Positions 43,190 to 53,146 of a DNA stretch of 64,000 nt are shown piece by piece. The position numbers and the translations under genes were made by a program. The notes under the pieces are model-generated. The model did not search any database, was not told where the DNA came from, and worked only from the letters and a program-made list of their open reading frames with translations. This DNA comes from DATKYQ01 sp035528415 (GTDB lineage Bacteria; Myxococcota; B64-G9): positions 62,001 through 126,000 of the forward strand of contig DATKYQ010000002.1 of the NCBI GenBank assembly GCA_035528415.1. The letters are read 5' to 3'. The first letter of the stretch is position 1. Each line of letters opens with the position of its first letter.

Positions 43190-45139
43190 ATGCCTTGTTC
43201 GATCGTCAAGCAGGCGCTGATCGTGGCCGCGGCGTGGATGCTGCTTACGGGCGGGTTTGCCGTCCCGCTGCCCGGTGCTTTCGATCTTACGCCCAAAGCC
43301 CGTGCGCAGGGAGACTTTGGTTTCGACCTGAGCGGGGACAAGAAGAAGAAAAAGAAAAAAAAGAAGAAGCCCGGAAAAAAGCCCGGCAAGGGCAAGGGCA
43401 AGCAGGCTGAGGATATGGGCCTCGGGTTCGAGGCGCTGGACGTCTCGGTCAAGAGCCCCGAGAAGGAGGCAGTAGAGAAGGCGCTCGATCTGATGAAAGA
43501 GAAAGACTATGCCGCCTCGGCCGTCGCCTTCTGGGACATTTACAACAATCCACGCGCCAAGCAGTACTTCGAGAGCGCCGAGTACCAGATCGCCAAGGCG
43601 CTCTACCGCATGCGCATGTACCACTCGGCCTTGCTGGCCTTCGGCAAGATTCTCGACAAGGGCGTCGAGCACAAGTATTTCAAGACCTCGCTGGAATGGC
43701 TGTTCTTCATCAGTCACAAGATCACCGACCAGAGCGAGGTGCTCAAGGACATCGCCAGGTACTCGGACATCGAGTTCCCCAAGAAGTACCGCGACGAGTT
43801 TTTATTTCTTCTTGCCAAGTACTTCTACTTCCGCGCCCTCGGTCTCGAGAAGGGCGGCCCCGTGGCGGCCAAGCCCAAGCCCAAGACGGATAAACCCAAA
43901 CCGGCTCCCGCGGAAGACTTCGGCTTCGATCTCGGCGGAGGGGGTGAGGAGGCGGCCAAGAAAGGCGAGGCCCAGGCTGGGGGAGAAGGTTTCGGCCTCG
44001 ATCTCGAGGTCGAGAAGAAGAACGCGCCGACGGCGCTGCCCACCGACGTGGTCGGCTTCCTGTCCAAGGCCAAGGCGCTTATTTTACAGATTGGCGAGAA
44101 AAACAAGTTCTTCCCGCGCGGCAAGTACCTGGAGGGGATCATTCTTTACAAACAGGGCAACTTTCAGGATGCCGTCGAGGCGTTCAAGAACGCCGTGCGC
44201 CTACTGCACCCGCAAACGGGCATGTTTCGCGACGACTGGTTGAGAGAAAAGGCCTTCTTTCAGCTGGCCCGGGTTCACTACGAGCACAAGCAATTCAACT
44301 ATGCATTGTTCTACTACAATCACATCCAGCGCGACTCGGAGGCCTGGCTGGAGAGCCTGTTCGAGGCCAGCTGGGCATGGTTCAGGATGGGGAAATACCA
44401 GAAATCGCTGGGCAACCTGATTACCCTGGATAGCCCCTTCTTCCGCGAGGAGTATTTCCCGGAGGGCCTGGTGCTCAAGGCCGTCACCTACTACGAAAAC
44501 TGCCGTTATCCGGAGTCGAACCAGATCGTCCGTGAGTTCAAGGAGCGCTTCGCGCCTTTGCACCAGGAACTTGAAAAGCTGTTGGCCAAGGCCGGCTCGC
44601 CTGAAAGCTACTACAAGAAGCTTCTGGCCGTTCAGAAGGCGCAGCCCCAGGGCAAGTCGGGAAAGATGCTCAGGCGAATCCTCAAGGTTGCCCTGGCGGA
44701 CAAGGATCTCGGGCTGCTGAATGCCTCGGTGCTGGAGATCGAAAAGGAGATAAAGCGCATTCACCAGGCCAAGGCCTCCTTCGCCCGCAGCAAGGTTGCA
44801 GAAAGCATGGTCGAGTTTCTCAAAATGCGCAAGACCGAGTTGATGAAGAAGGCCGGCGGGTTGACCAAGCAGCGCCTGGAGCAAGAGCGCGACTTCCTGG
44901 CCGGCCTGATGAGCCAGGCGCTGCGCATCAAGCTGGAAAACGACACGGCCGAGCTGGACGTACTCAAGAAAATCGAAGCCGGCGAGCAAGACCTGGGCCC
45001 CACCCTGCTGCCCTACGACTGGTCGGCTGCGACCGACGACGAGAAGCTCTACTGGCCCTACCGGGGCGAATACTGGCGAGATGAACTGGGTACCTACGAG
45101 TACACTTTGACCTGGGGCTGTCGCAAGCAGGCGGAATAG
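43190..45139 (+). CDS. Periplasmic TPR protein, NfsC/GltC-like
   Basis: The 649-residue exported protein has a signal peptide (cleavage near RAQGDF) and then a very basic tract (ten Lys in a row encoded by an A-rich run at 43340-43370). Tandem helices of TPR type fill the rest (for example AVEKALDLMKEKDYAASAVA and GKYLEGIILYKQGNFQDAVEA). Two acidic/Gly-rich inserts (FGFDLGG, FGLDLEVE) repeat the N-terminal FGFDLSG. It fits the third place in the operon. Such a protein would span the periplasm; the match is by architecture and order. Confidence 0.78.
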   Translation: MPCSIVKQALIVAAAWMLLTGGFAVPLPGAFDLTPKARAQGDFGFDLSGDKKKKKKKKKKPGKKPGKGKGKQAEDMGLGFEALDVSVKSPEKEAVEKALDLMKEKDYAASAVAFWDIYNNPRAKQYFESAEYQIAKALYRMRMYHSALLAFGKILDKGVEHKYFKTSLEWLFFISHKITDQSEVLKDIARYSDIEFPKKYRDEFLFLLAKYFYFRALGLEKGGPVAAKPKPKTDKPKPAPAEDFGFDLGGGGEEAAKKGEAQAGGEGFGLDLEVEKKNAPTALPTDVVGFLSKAKALILQIGEKNKFFPRGKYLEGIILYKQGNFQDAVEAFKNAVRLLHPQTGMFRDDWLREKAFFQLARVHYEHKQFNYALFYYNHIQRDSEAWLESLFEASWAWFRMGKYQKSLGNLITLDSPFFREEYFPEGLVLKAVTYYENCRYPESNQIVREFKERFAPLHQELEKLLAKAGSPESYYKKLLAVQKAQPQGKSGKMLRRILKVALADKDLGLLNASVLEIEKEIKRIHQAKASFARSKVAESMVEFLKMRKTELMKKAGGLTKQRLEQERDFLAGLMSQALRIKLENDTAELDVLKKIEAGEQDLGPTLLPYDWSAATDDEKLYWPYRGEYWRDELGTYEYTLTWGCRKQAE

Positions 45140-45174
45140 CAATGCCCGAAAGACGCCGGATGGGAGATAGCAGA

Positions 45175-48100
45175 ATGAGACGAACGCTACTGCTTATTGT
45201 CGCCGCGTTTACGCTGTCTGTGAGCTTGCCGTCCCTGGTTCCGGATGCGCGGGCGTATGGCCAGGGCAAGAAAGAAAAGAAAGAGAAGAAGAAGCGGCCG
45301 ACCCTCGAGTACAAGAAGTATCGTCGCACCCGGGAAGTCGACGTTCAGATGAAGGAGAAGCGCAAGGCCATCCGCGAGCAGCTAGTGGCGCTTCTCAAGT
45401 ACGAGAAAGATGACAAGGAAAAGCCGGCGCTGCTTTTCCGCCTGGCCGAGAACTACTTCGAAGAGGCCATGGCCTCTTTCAACCAGGGCCAGAGGCTCGA
45501 CGACGATCTGTCCAAGGATCCGGAGAACGAACGCCTGCGGGCGGAGATCGAACGCAAGAAGAAAGAATTCCGCAAGGTAGAAGACAAGTGGCGCATGGAG
45601 TCCATAGATCTCTACCGCAAGATCGTCAACGAGTATACCAATTACGCGGGGCGCGCCCAGGTGCTTTTCTACCTGGCCTCTTCACTGTGGGACATGGAGA
45701 AATTCAAGGAGGGCCTGACCACCTACCGGCAGATGATCAAGGATTACCCCAACTCGAAGTACGTGCCCGACGCCTACCTGGCCTTCGGGGAGTACTACTT
45801 CGACAAGGCGCTTCTGGACAAGGCCTTGATGGCTTATAAGAAAGTGGCCGAGTACAAGGAATCGCAGGTGTACCCGTACGCCTTGTACAAGCAGGGCTGG
45901 TGCTACTACAACCTGCACGAGTGGGACAAGGCCAAGGAGATGTTCCAGTCGGTCATCTACCTGGCGGACATGGGCGTCAAGAGCGGCCGGATCGAGGTCC
46001 GCAAGGAGGCGCTCAAGGATTTTACCCTGACATACAGCCAGGAAGGCAGCGCCACGGCCGCTCCGCGCGTCTTCAAGCGTTTGGCGCCCAAGGAAGCCCC
46101 GCAGATGCTCGTCAACCTGGCCGGGATGTACTTCGGTGACGGCCAGGACAAGAAGGCCATCCTGCTTTATATGTACATGGTAAAAGAGAAGAGGTGCTCG
46201 GCCGAGGTTCCCTTCTACCAGGGCCGGGTCGTCGATTGCGGATCGCGGGTGGGCGACAAGCGCTACACCGTAAAGCAGGTTCGGCAGCTGGTCGAACTGT
46301 TCGAGTACGTCGCCGGTTGCCTTAAGAGCCCCGACGCCCGGCAGAAAGAAAAGATAAAAGAGGCCCGCGAGCTGGCCGAGCAGACACTGCGCCGACTGGC
46401 ATCGATTTGGTACAAGGAGGCCAAGGAGACCAAGCAGCGCGATACCTTCGCTTACGCCCAGGAGATGTTCGGAGACTACCTCGATCTCTTCCCGCGTTCG
46501 CCCGATGCCTATGACATGCGTTTCGCCTACGCCGAGCTCCTTTTCCACCGACTCGAGCGCTACGAGCGGGCCGCGGTAGAGTACAGCAAGGTCGTCTCCC
46601 GGGATCTGGCCTGGTTTGCCAAGCACAAGAAATTTCCGAAGAAAGGCACCAAGGACAAGAAGGGCCGCAGCGCCCCCGGCACCTACCTGTGCGACGCGGC
46701 CTATAAGGCCGTCCTGGCGCACCGCGAGCTGATGAAGAAAGAACGCAAGCTGGAACGGCGGCGGCACAAGAAAGAGAAGAAGAGCGGGCCTGTGGCCTTG
46801 GACAAGAAGGTGATTCCCAAGGGCAAGAGGCGCTTTATCAATGCGGCGGAGATCTACCTGGATCATTGCCCGAGCGACCAGGATATCTGCAGCGTCAAGT
46901 TCGATATCGCCAAGACCTATTACGACTTCAGCCACTTCGAGGAGGCAACCAAAAGATTCGACGAAGTCGTCAAGGATTGCACCAGCAACGCCTTGGCCGA
47001 GTATGGCGCCAACCTGGTGTTGGACACCTTCAACCTCAAGCAGGATTGGGAAAGTCTCAACAAGTACGCGCGCAAGTATTACGCCAACTCCACCCTCATG
47101 AAGCACGAGAAGTTGAAGGACTTCTTGAAGAAGTTGATCCCGCAGATCGCATTCAAGCGCATCAACATGCTGGCCTCCAAGCCCCAATACAAGCAGATGA
47201 AGACGATCAGCATGCATTACAAGATAGGACGGGCCTTCATCAAGTTCGTAAAAGAGTTCTCCAAGCACGAACTGGCCGATGAGGCGTTGTTCAACTCCAG
47301 CGTCGAGTTCGAGAAGGCCGAGCGCCTCGATCTGGCCCGCAAGGCGCGGGTGAAGCTGATAGCCGAGTACCCGACATCCGATCTCGTTCCGGGAACCATC
47401 TTCAACCTGGCCGAGAACTACGAACGTATGACGCAGTTCAATGATGCGGCCGAGTTGTACGAGAAGTACGCCAAGACCTACAAGAAGATGAAGGGCCTGG
47501 GCAAGGCGGTCAGCTACAAGACCAAGGACAAGAGCAAGCGCCGAGGGAGGCGCAAGAAAGTTCGCCCGAAGAAGGTCGTAAAAAAGGCTGCCAAGCAGGC
47601 CGGCAAGGAAAAGCGCTTCGAGGGCAATCGTCGCACCTGGAACTCCGAGGACGCCCGGGACGCCCTGATGAACGCCGGCATCTATCGCGAGGCCCTGCGC
47701 CAGTACAAGGAGGCCATCCGCGATCGTCTGGAGTTCGTCGATCTCTTCCCGCGCTCGGACGATGCCGCCCAAGTCTACTACTCGCTCGGCCTGCTGTACG
47801 AGAAAATGGGCCAGCTGAAAAAGTCCGCCGAGGTGTTCAAACGCTACGGCGAGGATTACTTCAGGGCCAACACCGATCGAGCCATCGCCGCCCACATGAA
47901 GCGGGCCGTGCTGCTTGGCCGGATGAAGAAGTGGCGCGATGCCGAGAAGGAGATGCATACGGTCGTGAGCTTGTACCGCAAGCACAAGCGCCGCACCAAG
48001 GGGAAGGACAATAAACTGCAGGAGGCGGCCGAGGCCGCAGCGCACGCCGAATTCATCCTGGGAGAGTCCGTCTACAAGGACTACATCAAGTTCCGCTTCA

Positions 48101-48828
48101 CCAAGGTCAAGCCGAAGCAGCTCAAACGCCAGCTCGACGAGAAGGGCAAGCGCCTGAAGAAAGTCGTGCGCCTGTATACCGAAATCGCCAAGCTGAAGCA
48201 GCCGGAATGGGCCATTGCCTCGCTTTACAAGCTCGGTCGCGCCTATGAGAGCTTCGCCGAGACCTTCTACAAGGCGCCCTTGCCCAAGGGGCTGACCCCG
48301 GAGCAGAAGGACATGTACACACAGGCGCTGCGGGAAAAGGGACAGCCCTGGGAGGACAAGGCGGTGGCCCACTTCGGGGCGGCGGTCAAGAAAGGCTCGG
48401 AACTGGGTTTCTACAGCCAGTTCACCCGGCATGCGCTTGCGAAACTGCAGCACTACCGGCCCGCAGAGTACCCGCGTGAAGATCTCGGATTCAGGCTCAG
48501 CGTGGTGGCCGATACAGCCAGCCAGAACCCGTTGCTGGTAGCCTCGTGGGACGATGTCAAGAAGAAACCCGAACTGCTCAACAAGGAACCTCCCCTGCAG
48601 ACTCAGCGCAAGGAGAGCGTCCATAAAACCACCCCCAAGACGGAGTCTACTCCACCGCCCGCTGAAGATAGCAGCAAGGACACCGCTTCTCCCAAGGAGC
48701 CGGACGGGAAACCGCAGCCGAAAGCGGAGCCGAAAGCGGAGCCGAAAGAAGAACCGAAAGAAGAACCCATGCCGGCCGATCCGGCCAGCGACGTGGACGG
48801 AGAGGAACCCGGGGACGATTTCGAGTGA
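45175..48828 (+). CDS. Large periplasmic TPR protein, NfsD/GltD (AgmU)-like
   Basis: This protein of 1217 residues has a signal peptide (cleavage near ARAYGQG), a Lys-rich start and many TPR units through about residue 1100 (for example ALMAYKKVAEYKESQVYPYALYKQGWCYY). A Pro/Lys/Glu-rich tail (EPKAEPKEEPKEEP) follows. Size and type fit AgmU/GltD, the large TPR protein of Myxococcus gliding. The ATG at 45175 was chosen for its signal peptide; an upstream ATG at 45142 adds 11 charged residues. Gap to the previous gene is 35 nt, to the next 19. Confidence 0.8.
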   Translation: MRRTLLLIVAAFTLSVSLPSLVPDARAYGQGKKEKKEKKKRPTLEYKKYRRTREVDVQMKEKRKAIREQLVALLKYEKDDKEKPALLFRLAENYFEEAMASFNQGQRLDDDLSKDPENERLRAEIERKKKEFRKVEDKWRMESIDLYRKIVNEYTNYAGRAQVLFYLASSLWDMEKFKEGLTTYRQMIKDYPNSKYVPDAYLAFGEYYFDKALLDKALMAYKKVAEYKESQVYPYALYKQGWCYYNLHEWDKAKEMFQSVIYLADMGVKSGRIEVRKEALKDFTLTYSQEGSATAAPRVFKRLAPKEAPQMLVNLAGMYFGDGQDKKAILLYMYMVKEKRCSAEVPFYQGRVVDCGSRVGDKRYTVKQVRQLVELFEYVAGCLKSPDARQKEKIKEARELAEQTLRRLASIWYKEAKETKQRDTFAYAQEMFGDYLDLFPRSPDAYDMRFAYAELLFHRLERYERAAVEYSKVVSRDLAWFAKHKKFPKKGTKDKKGRSAPGTYLCDAAYKAVLAHRELMKKERKLERRRHKKEKKSGPVALDKKVIPKGKRRFINAAEIYLDHCPSDQDICSVKFDIAKTYYDFSHFEEATKRFDEVVKDCTSNALAEYGANLVLDTFNLKQDWESLNKYARKYYANSTLMKHEKLKDFLKKLIPQIAFKRINMLASKPQYKQMKTISMHYKIGRAFIKFVKEFSKHELADEALFNSSVEFEKAERLDLARKARVKLIAEYPTSDLVPGTIFNLAENYERMTQFNDAAELYEKYAKTYKKMKGLGKAVSYKTKDKSKRRGRRKKVRPKKVVKKAAKQAGKEKRFEGNRRTWNSEDARDALMNAGIYREALRQYKEAIRDRLEFVDLFPRSDDAAQVYYSLGLLYEKMGQLKKSAEVFKRYGEDYFRANTDRAIAAHMKRAVLLGRMKKWRDAEKEMHTVVSLYRKHKRRTKGKDNKLQEAAEAAAHAEFILGESVYKDYIKFRFTKVKPKQLKRQLDEKGKRLKKVVRLYTEIAKLKQPEWAIASLYKLGRAYESFAETFYKAPLPKGLTPEQKDMYTQALREKGQPWEDKAVAHFGAAVKKGSELGFYSQFTRHALAKLQHYRPAEYPREDLGFRLSVVADTASQNPLLVASWDDVKKKPELLNKEPPLQTQRKESVHKTTPKTESTPPPAEDSSKDTASPKEPDGKPQPKAEPKAEPKEEPKEEPMPADPASDVDGEEPGDDFE

Positions 48829-48847
48829 GACCGGGAGGAAAAAAACC

Positions 48848-50719
48848 ATGCGCGCATCATGTCTCAGCTTTTGTTTGTTGTTTCTTGCCGCTTGCGGAAC
48901 CGCTCCCACGAGGCCCGACAAGGGGGTCGAAAAGACCGCGGCCGTGATCGAGAAGCCCAAGCCCAAGCCGCCCGACATTTCGAAGGAGGCCATGCAGGCA
49001 TTCGCTGACGCGGTCGCGAGCTACCGTGAGCAGAAGAAGTCCGGCCGCCTCGACTACCAGGAATTGCTCGACTCGTTCAAGGTCGCTCTCGACCGGGATC
49101 CCCGCCTGGCCGAGGCTCACTACAACATCGGCTGCGTCTACGAGGCCATGCACGATGACAAACAAGCGGTCGAGCACTACCAGCAGGCTTTGAAGATCCG
49201 CTCCGACTTGGCCCCGGCGGCCGCCAACTGGGGAGCGCTGCTGGCGCGCAGCGGCAAGCTCGATCAGGCCCTGCTGGTATACAAGCGGGCGCTTTCCAAG
49301 GAGGCCAAAAACTCGGCCGTGCTGCTCAACATGGCTGCCATCTACAAACAAAAGAAGGAGTTCGACAAAGCGCTTTCGACTGCGGCCGGAGTGCTCGTCC
49401 GCGACCCCGGCAATATCGGCGCTTACAGGCTGATGGCCAGCCTGTACTACGACAAGGGCGATCTGGACATGGCCCACCTTGTTTGTCTCAGGGGGCTGAA
49501 GGTCGGTGAAAACGATCCGCGCCTGCTGAACACCCTGGGGCTCGTTCTTCTGAAGCTCAAGAAGGTGCCCGAGGCGCTGGCCCAGTTCCGGCAGGCTCTG
49601 AAGAAGGCGCCGGACATGGTCGGCACTCGTTTCAACGTGGCCAAGATCGCCCTGGACTACAAGGATTTCCGTATCGCCAAGGAGGAGTTTTCGAAGATCC
49701 TCGAATACGATCCCGAGAACCGCAAGGCCGCTATCGGCATGGGTATCGCCTTGCGGGGGGCGGGCGAGTTCGAGGCCGCCCGCACGCATTTCGGTGCGCT
49801 GGCCGATCGCTACGCCAATGCCGCCCTGCCGCACTACTGGCTGGGGGTGTTGGCCATGCGGAATTTCAACGACATGAAAACGGCTACAAAGGAATTTTCG
49901 ACTTTCGTCAAGATGGCAGGCTCGGGTTTGCCGGCCGAGCACCAGGTCTTCGCCTACATGAAAGAAATCAAGATGAGCATCCAGGCGGAGAAGAAAATGA
50001 AAGAAATGGAGCATAAGGCCGATTTGGCGGCCAAGCTCCAGGCGGAGCAGGAGAAGAAACTGGCTGACAAGCGCTTTTCGCTTCTGGAGGAGGCCTGGGC
50101 CGAGGCCGAGAAGAACGGGGGCGTCTTGCCTCCCAAGAAGCTCAACGCCAGGGATCTGCCTTTCGTCCTGCTGCCGCCGGCCGTCATTCCCGACGTCAAG
50201 AGCAAAGTCAAGCTGTTCGGAATGGAGTTCAAGGGCGTCAAGAAGATTCTGATCGGCAAGCTCAAAGTAAAATGGAAGCAAGTCGATAAGTATACCCTGG
50301 TAATGATAATTCCCAAGTGGCTTGGATTCGAGCCCAAGTCAAATGTCTACGGGCCCTGGGACGTGATGATCACCTACAAGGACAAGCACGAAGATCCGAT
50401 CATCTTCCAGGGCGGGTTGTGGATAGGCAAGAAGCCCAATCCCAAGCCTAAGGTAAAACCACAGGAAAAACCTGCTGAAAAAGGCAAAACCGCCAAACCG
50501 GCCAAGGAACCTGGCGCTTCCGGCGGTGTCGAAGGAAAGCAGCCCGCGGCTGAGGATGACAAGGGCAAACCGCAGGAGAAGAAGAATGGTTCTGCGAAAG
50601 CCGGCGGGAAAAGCGGCAAGGAAGCCCCGGGAGCCGACAAGGCAAAGCCGAAAGAGCCCCCGAAGCAAGAAGAACCCGCAGAACCCGGCGAGCCGGGTGA
50701 ACCGAAAGAGGCTGGCTGA
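48848..50719 (+). CDS. TPR lipoprotein, NfsE/GltE-like
   Basis: The 623-residue lipoprotein (lipobox FLAAC) has about ten TPR repeats (residues 45-390, for example LAEAHYNIGCVYEAMHDDKQAVEHYQQALKI in outline). A helical region and a beta part (GMEFKGVKKILIGKLKVKW) follow, then a Lys/Pro/Glu-rich tail of about 110 residues. In Myxococcus GltE is a TPR lipoprotein at this place in the locus. GGGAGG precedes the ATG at 48848; the longer open frame (from 48554) overlaps the NfsD-like gene in another frame. Confidence 0.8.
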   Translation: MRASCLSFCLLFLAACGTAPTRPDKGVEKTAAVIEKPKPKPPDISKEAMQAFADAVASYREQKKSGRLDYQELLDSFKVALDRDPRLAEAHYNIGCVYEAMHDDKQAVEHYQQALKIRSDLAPAAANWGALLARSGKLDQALLVYKRALSKEAKNSAVLLNMAAIYKQKKEFDKALSTAAGVLVRDPGNIGAYRLMASLYYDKGDLDMAHLVCLRGLKVGENDPRLLNTLGLVLLKLKKVPEALAQFRQALKKAPDMVGTRFNVAKIALDYKDFRIAKEEFSKILEYDPENRKAAIGMGIALRGAGEFEAARTHFGALADRYANAALPHYWLGVLAMRNFNDMKTATKEFSTFVKMAGSGLPAEHQVFAYMKEIKMSIQAEKKMKEMEHKADLAAKLQAEQEKKLADKRFSLLEEAWAEAEKNGGVLPPKKLNARDLPFVLLPPAVIPDVKSKVKLFGMEFKGVKKILIGKLKVKWKQVDKYTLVMIIPKWLGFEPKSNVYGPWDVMITYKDKHEDPIIFQGGLWIGKKPNPKPKVKPQEKPAEKGKTAKPAKEPGASGGVEGKQPAAEDDKGKPQEKKNGSAKAGGKSGKEAPGADKAKPKEPPKQEEPAEPGEPGEPKEAG

Positions 50720-50761
50720 GGTGGGTCAATCTGTAGTATGATGGCGAGACGGAGGTAGATC

Positions 50762-51031
50762 ATGAAAACCGCGCGTTTCAAATGGGTTTTATGCTTGGCG
50801 CTTGCTCTTTTAGCCTGTGCGCTTTTCACCTCGGCCATGGCCCAGGGCACGGACGGAGTCATCTACCAGAAGAAGACCGTCTACAACTTCGCGGATGACA
50901 CAATTACCGGTGATCTTACCCGGCCGGACGAGGAGTTCTTGACCGGGCGCAAACTGGCGCATCACAAGAGCCTGATCCGTATCCGCGAGGACTTCAAGGT
51001 CAAGGTTCTGCAGTCGGCCAAGGACCTCTAG
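50762..51031 (+). CDS. Small periplasmic protein, NfsF/GltF-like
   Basis: The 89-residue protein has a signal peptide (cleavage near AMAQG) and a short mature part with YQKKTVYNFADDTITGDLTR and SLIRIREDFKVKVLQSA. This layout (KKT, D/E-x-x-I-x-G-D/E-L, R-x-x-F) is typical of small gliding-locus proteins that sit just before the FHA-TonB protein. Position and size fit NfsF/GltF. It starts 42 nt after the lipoprotein gene, with GGAGG in front. Confidence 0.72.
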   Translation: MKTARFKWVLCLALALLACALFTSAMAQGTDGVIYQKKTVYNFADDTITGDLTRPDEEFLTGRKLAHHKSLIRIREDFKVKVLQSAKDL

Positions 51032-51042
51032 GGGAGTCGATC

Positions 51043-51087
51043 ATGAAAATCCGTGTAAAAGTCGTCCGCGCTGCGGGCGAACTATAG
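51043..51087 (+). CDS. Possible 14-residue micro-ORF
   Basis: ATG at 51043, preceded by GGGGAG, starts a 14-codon frame (MKIRVKVVRAAGEL) that ends 13 nt before the NfsG-like ATG. It could be a leader peptide coupling translation, the leftover of a longer gene, or chance. Confidence 0.3.
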   Translation: MKIRVKVVRAAGEL

Positions 51088-51100
51088 AGGAGGGGTCGCC

Positions 51101-53146
51101 ATGGCTCTCTCATTCAAAGTCTACCGGGGCGAAGAGCTGATCTCGACCGAAGAATTCGATCGTGAGATCATCAAGATCGGACGGCTCTCGTCGGCTCACC
51201 TGCGACTCGAGGACGAAAAGGTGTCGCGCATTCACGCGGTCGTCGAGGTCACCGCCGGTGGAGAGGTGAGTATCATTGACATGGGCAGCTCCGAGGGCAC
51301 CTTCGTCAACGGCGAGAAAGTAAACAAGGCGATGCTCAAACCGGGCGATGAGATTCGTCTGGGTGACACCCGCCTGGTTTTCCAGGAAGAGGCGCGGGAA
51401 GAAGCACCGGCGGAAGCCGGCGCTGAAGAGCCTGGCGACGAACGAGATCTCGCCCAAGACGATGCAACGCTGGTGGAGAAGCCGCTTCCGGATCCGCTGG
51501 CGGCTGTCGTCGGCCAAGAGGTCGCCGGCGGGGGCGACATGTCCTACGATGCGGCGCCCGATCTCGGTCAAGCGGAAGAAGACGAAGAGTACGAGCCCGG
51601 GCAGGCACCCCAAGACTACGAGGCGCCGCTGAAAGAGCAACTGTTTCCTTCCCATTCCGAGGCCGGCGCGGCCCGAGCGGCGCCCGGTGTCGGGTATGAT
51701 CCCGAGGACGAGCGCCGGGTGGCCTTGCCCCCGCCGCGAGAACTGGGCGAACTTGACGACGACGAGACGGTCACCCCGCAAAACTGGACTATCGAGGTGC
51801 GCAAGCTGTGGGGCGACAACGTCCTGGACGTAAAATGCTTCCAGGCCGACGCCAAACAGGTGCTGATCGGCGACGACGAGAAGGCGCACTTCTTCATGCC
51901 GGCCGACCTGCTTCCGGCAAGCGCGTTCCCGGTAGCTCGCCTGGTTGGCAGTGAGGCGATCCTGTCTTTCAACAGGAACGCAACCGGCGAACTCGTAACC
52001 GGGGACGGAACGGTCACCTCGCTCGCCGATCTGGCCAAGGGCTCTAAAGTGGGGCGCGACCCGGAATTCGGCGACTGCCAGACCTTCGCGCTGCCCGAGG
52101 ATTCGACGGCGACGATCGGCTTTGGCAATATGGCTTTCCGCTTCAAGTACCGCTCGCGGCCGCTGGGGTTCGTCTCCAAGGCGTCCGACCGGCTTGACTA
52201 CACCTTCTTGAACACTATCTTGCTGGTGCTCTTCATTTATGCCGCCATGGTGGCCACTTTCCACCTGCGCCCCAAGGCGGTCGAGACCAGCGAGGAAGAG
52301 CTTTACAAGGTGCCCGATCGCTACGTGCAGTTCATCTTGACGCGACCCAAGCCTGAGAAGAAAGACCTGGTGTTTTTGGAGAAGCTCAAGGGCGACATCG
52401 ATGCCAAGGCGGACTCGGCCGAGCGCTACAAGGGCAAGGAAGGCAAGATGGGCCTGAGGGGCAGGCCCGACACCGGCAAGCGCTCGGCTGTCAAGGCCAT
52501 CAAGCCCGATGACCGCGAGATAGTCGGCAACCGCGGATTGCTGGCCGTGCTGGGCGCGGGTGGCCCGCAGGGCCTCTCGACCGTCATGGGCGGCACCGGT
52601 CTGGGCGGTGAGATGGAGGGCGCCATCGGCAACATGTTCGGCAGCAGCATCGGCAACTCGGGCGGCTTCGGCGGACTGGGTCTGAAAGGAACTGGAACCG
52701 GCGGCGGAGGCATGGGTAACACCATCGGCGTGGGAAGGCTGGGCACCCACGGCCGCGGCGGCGGCAGCTTCGGCTATGGAACCGGCGTGGCCCGCATACG
52801 GCGCCGGGGCGAACGCAACGTCAACATCTCAGTCGGCCGGCCGATCATCATGGGCTCGCTTTCGATGGAGATCATCCGGCGGGTGATTAATTCGCACCGC
52901 GATCAGATCAAGTATTGCTACTCGAAGGAGTTGACCCGCCACCCCAACCTGACCGGTAAGGTCTCGGTCAAGTTCACCATCAGTCCCAAGGGATACGTCA
53001 CCCAGGCCACGATCAGCCAGACATCGCTGAACAACTCATCGGTCGAGAGGTGCATGGCGCAGAAGATCCGCACCTGGAAGTTCCCCGAGCCCAAGGGCGG
53101 CGGAATAGTCATAGTCAACTATCCGTTCATTCTGAAATCATCATGA
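51101..53146 (+). CDS. FHA-TM-TonB-like inner-membrane protein, NfsG/GltG-like
   Basis: The 681-residue protein has a cytoplasmic FHA domain (about 20-95: IIKIGR, SRIHAVVEV, GSSEGTFVNGEKV) that should bind phosphothreonine proteins. An acidic linker and a second cytoplasmic region (about 220-350) follow. One transmembrane helix (about 366-389) leads to a periplasmic Gly-rich part (490-570) and a C-terminal TonB-like/AgmX domain (about 583-681: IIRRVINSHRDQIKYCYSKEL, GKVSVKFTISPKG). This is the signature inner-membrane component of Nfs/Glt complexes, which contacts the AglRQS-type motor. No motor gene is in the window. The GAGGAGGGG site precedes the ATG. Confidence 0.88.
   Translation: MALSFKVYRGEELISTEEFDREIIKIGRLSSAHLRLEDEKVSRIHAVVEVTAGGEVSIIDMGSSEGTFVNGEKVNKAMLKPGDEIRLGDTRLVFQEEAREEAPAEAGAEEPGDERDLAQDDATLVEKPLPDPLAAVVGQEVAGGGDMSYDAAPDLGQAEEDEEYEPGQAPQDYEAPLKEQLFPSHSEAGAARAAPGVGYDPEDERRVALPPPRELGELDDDETVTPQNWTIEVRKLWGDNVLDVKCFQADAKQVLIGDDEKAHFFMPADLLPASAFPVARLVGSEAILSFNRNATGELVTGDGTVTSLADLAKGSKVGRDPEFGDCQTFALPEDSTATIGFGNMAFRFKYRSRPLGFVSKASDRLDYTFLNTILLVLFIYAAMVATFHLRPKAVETSEEELYKVPDRYVQFILTRPKPEKKDLVFLEKLKGDIDAKADSAERYKGKEGKMGLRGRPDTGKRSAVKAIKPDDREIVGNRGLLAVLGAGGPQGLSTVMGGTGLGGEMEGAIGNMFGSSIGNSGGFGGLGLKGTGTGGGGMGNTIGVGRLGTHGRGGGSFGYGTGVARIRRRGERNVNISVGRPIIMGSLSMEIIRRVINSHRDQIKYCYSKELTRHPNLTGKVSVKFTISPKGYVTQATISQTSLNNSSVERCMAQKIRTWKFPEPKGGGIVIVNYPFILKSS

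Noticed and set aside
45682..48993. Long minus-strand open frame (1103 codons) opposite the NfsD-like gene
   Set aside because: It is an antisense shadow: low-complexity Leu/Val/Gly-rich, no domain, no ribosome site, and the plus strand has clear TPR repeats, a signal peptide and operon context.
51110..52750. Minus-strand open frame (546 codons) opposite the FHA-TonB-like gene
   Set aside because: Shadow frame from high GC at third positions; the plus strand has an intact FHA domain and TM segment.
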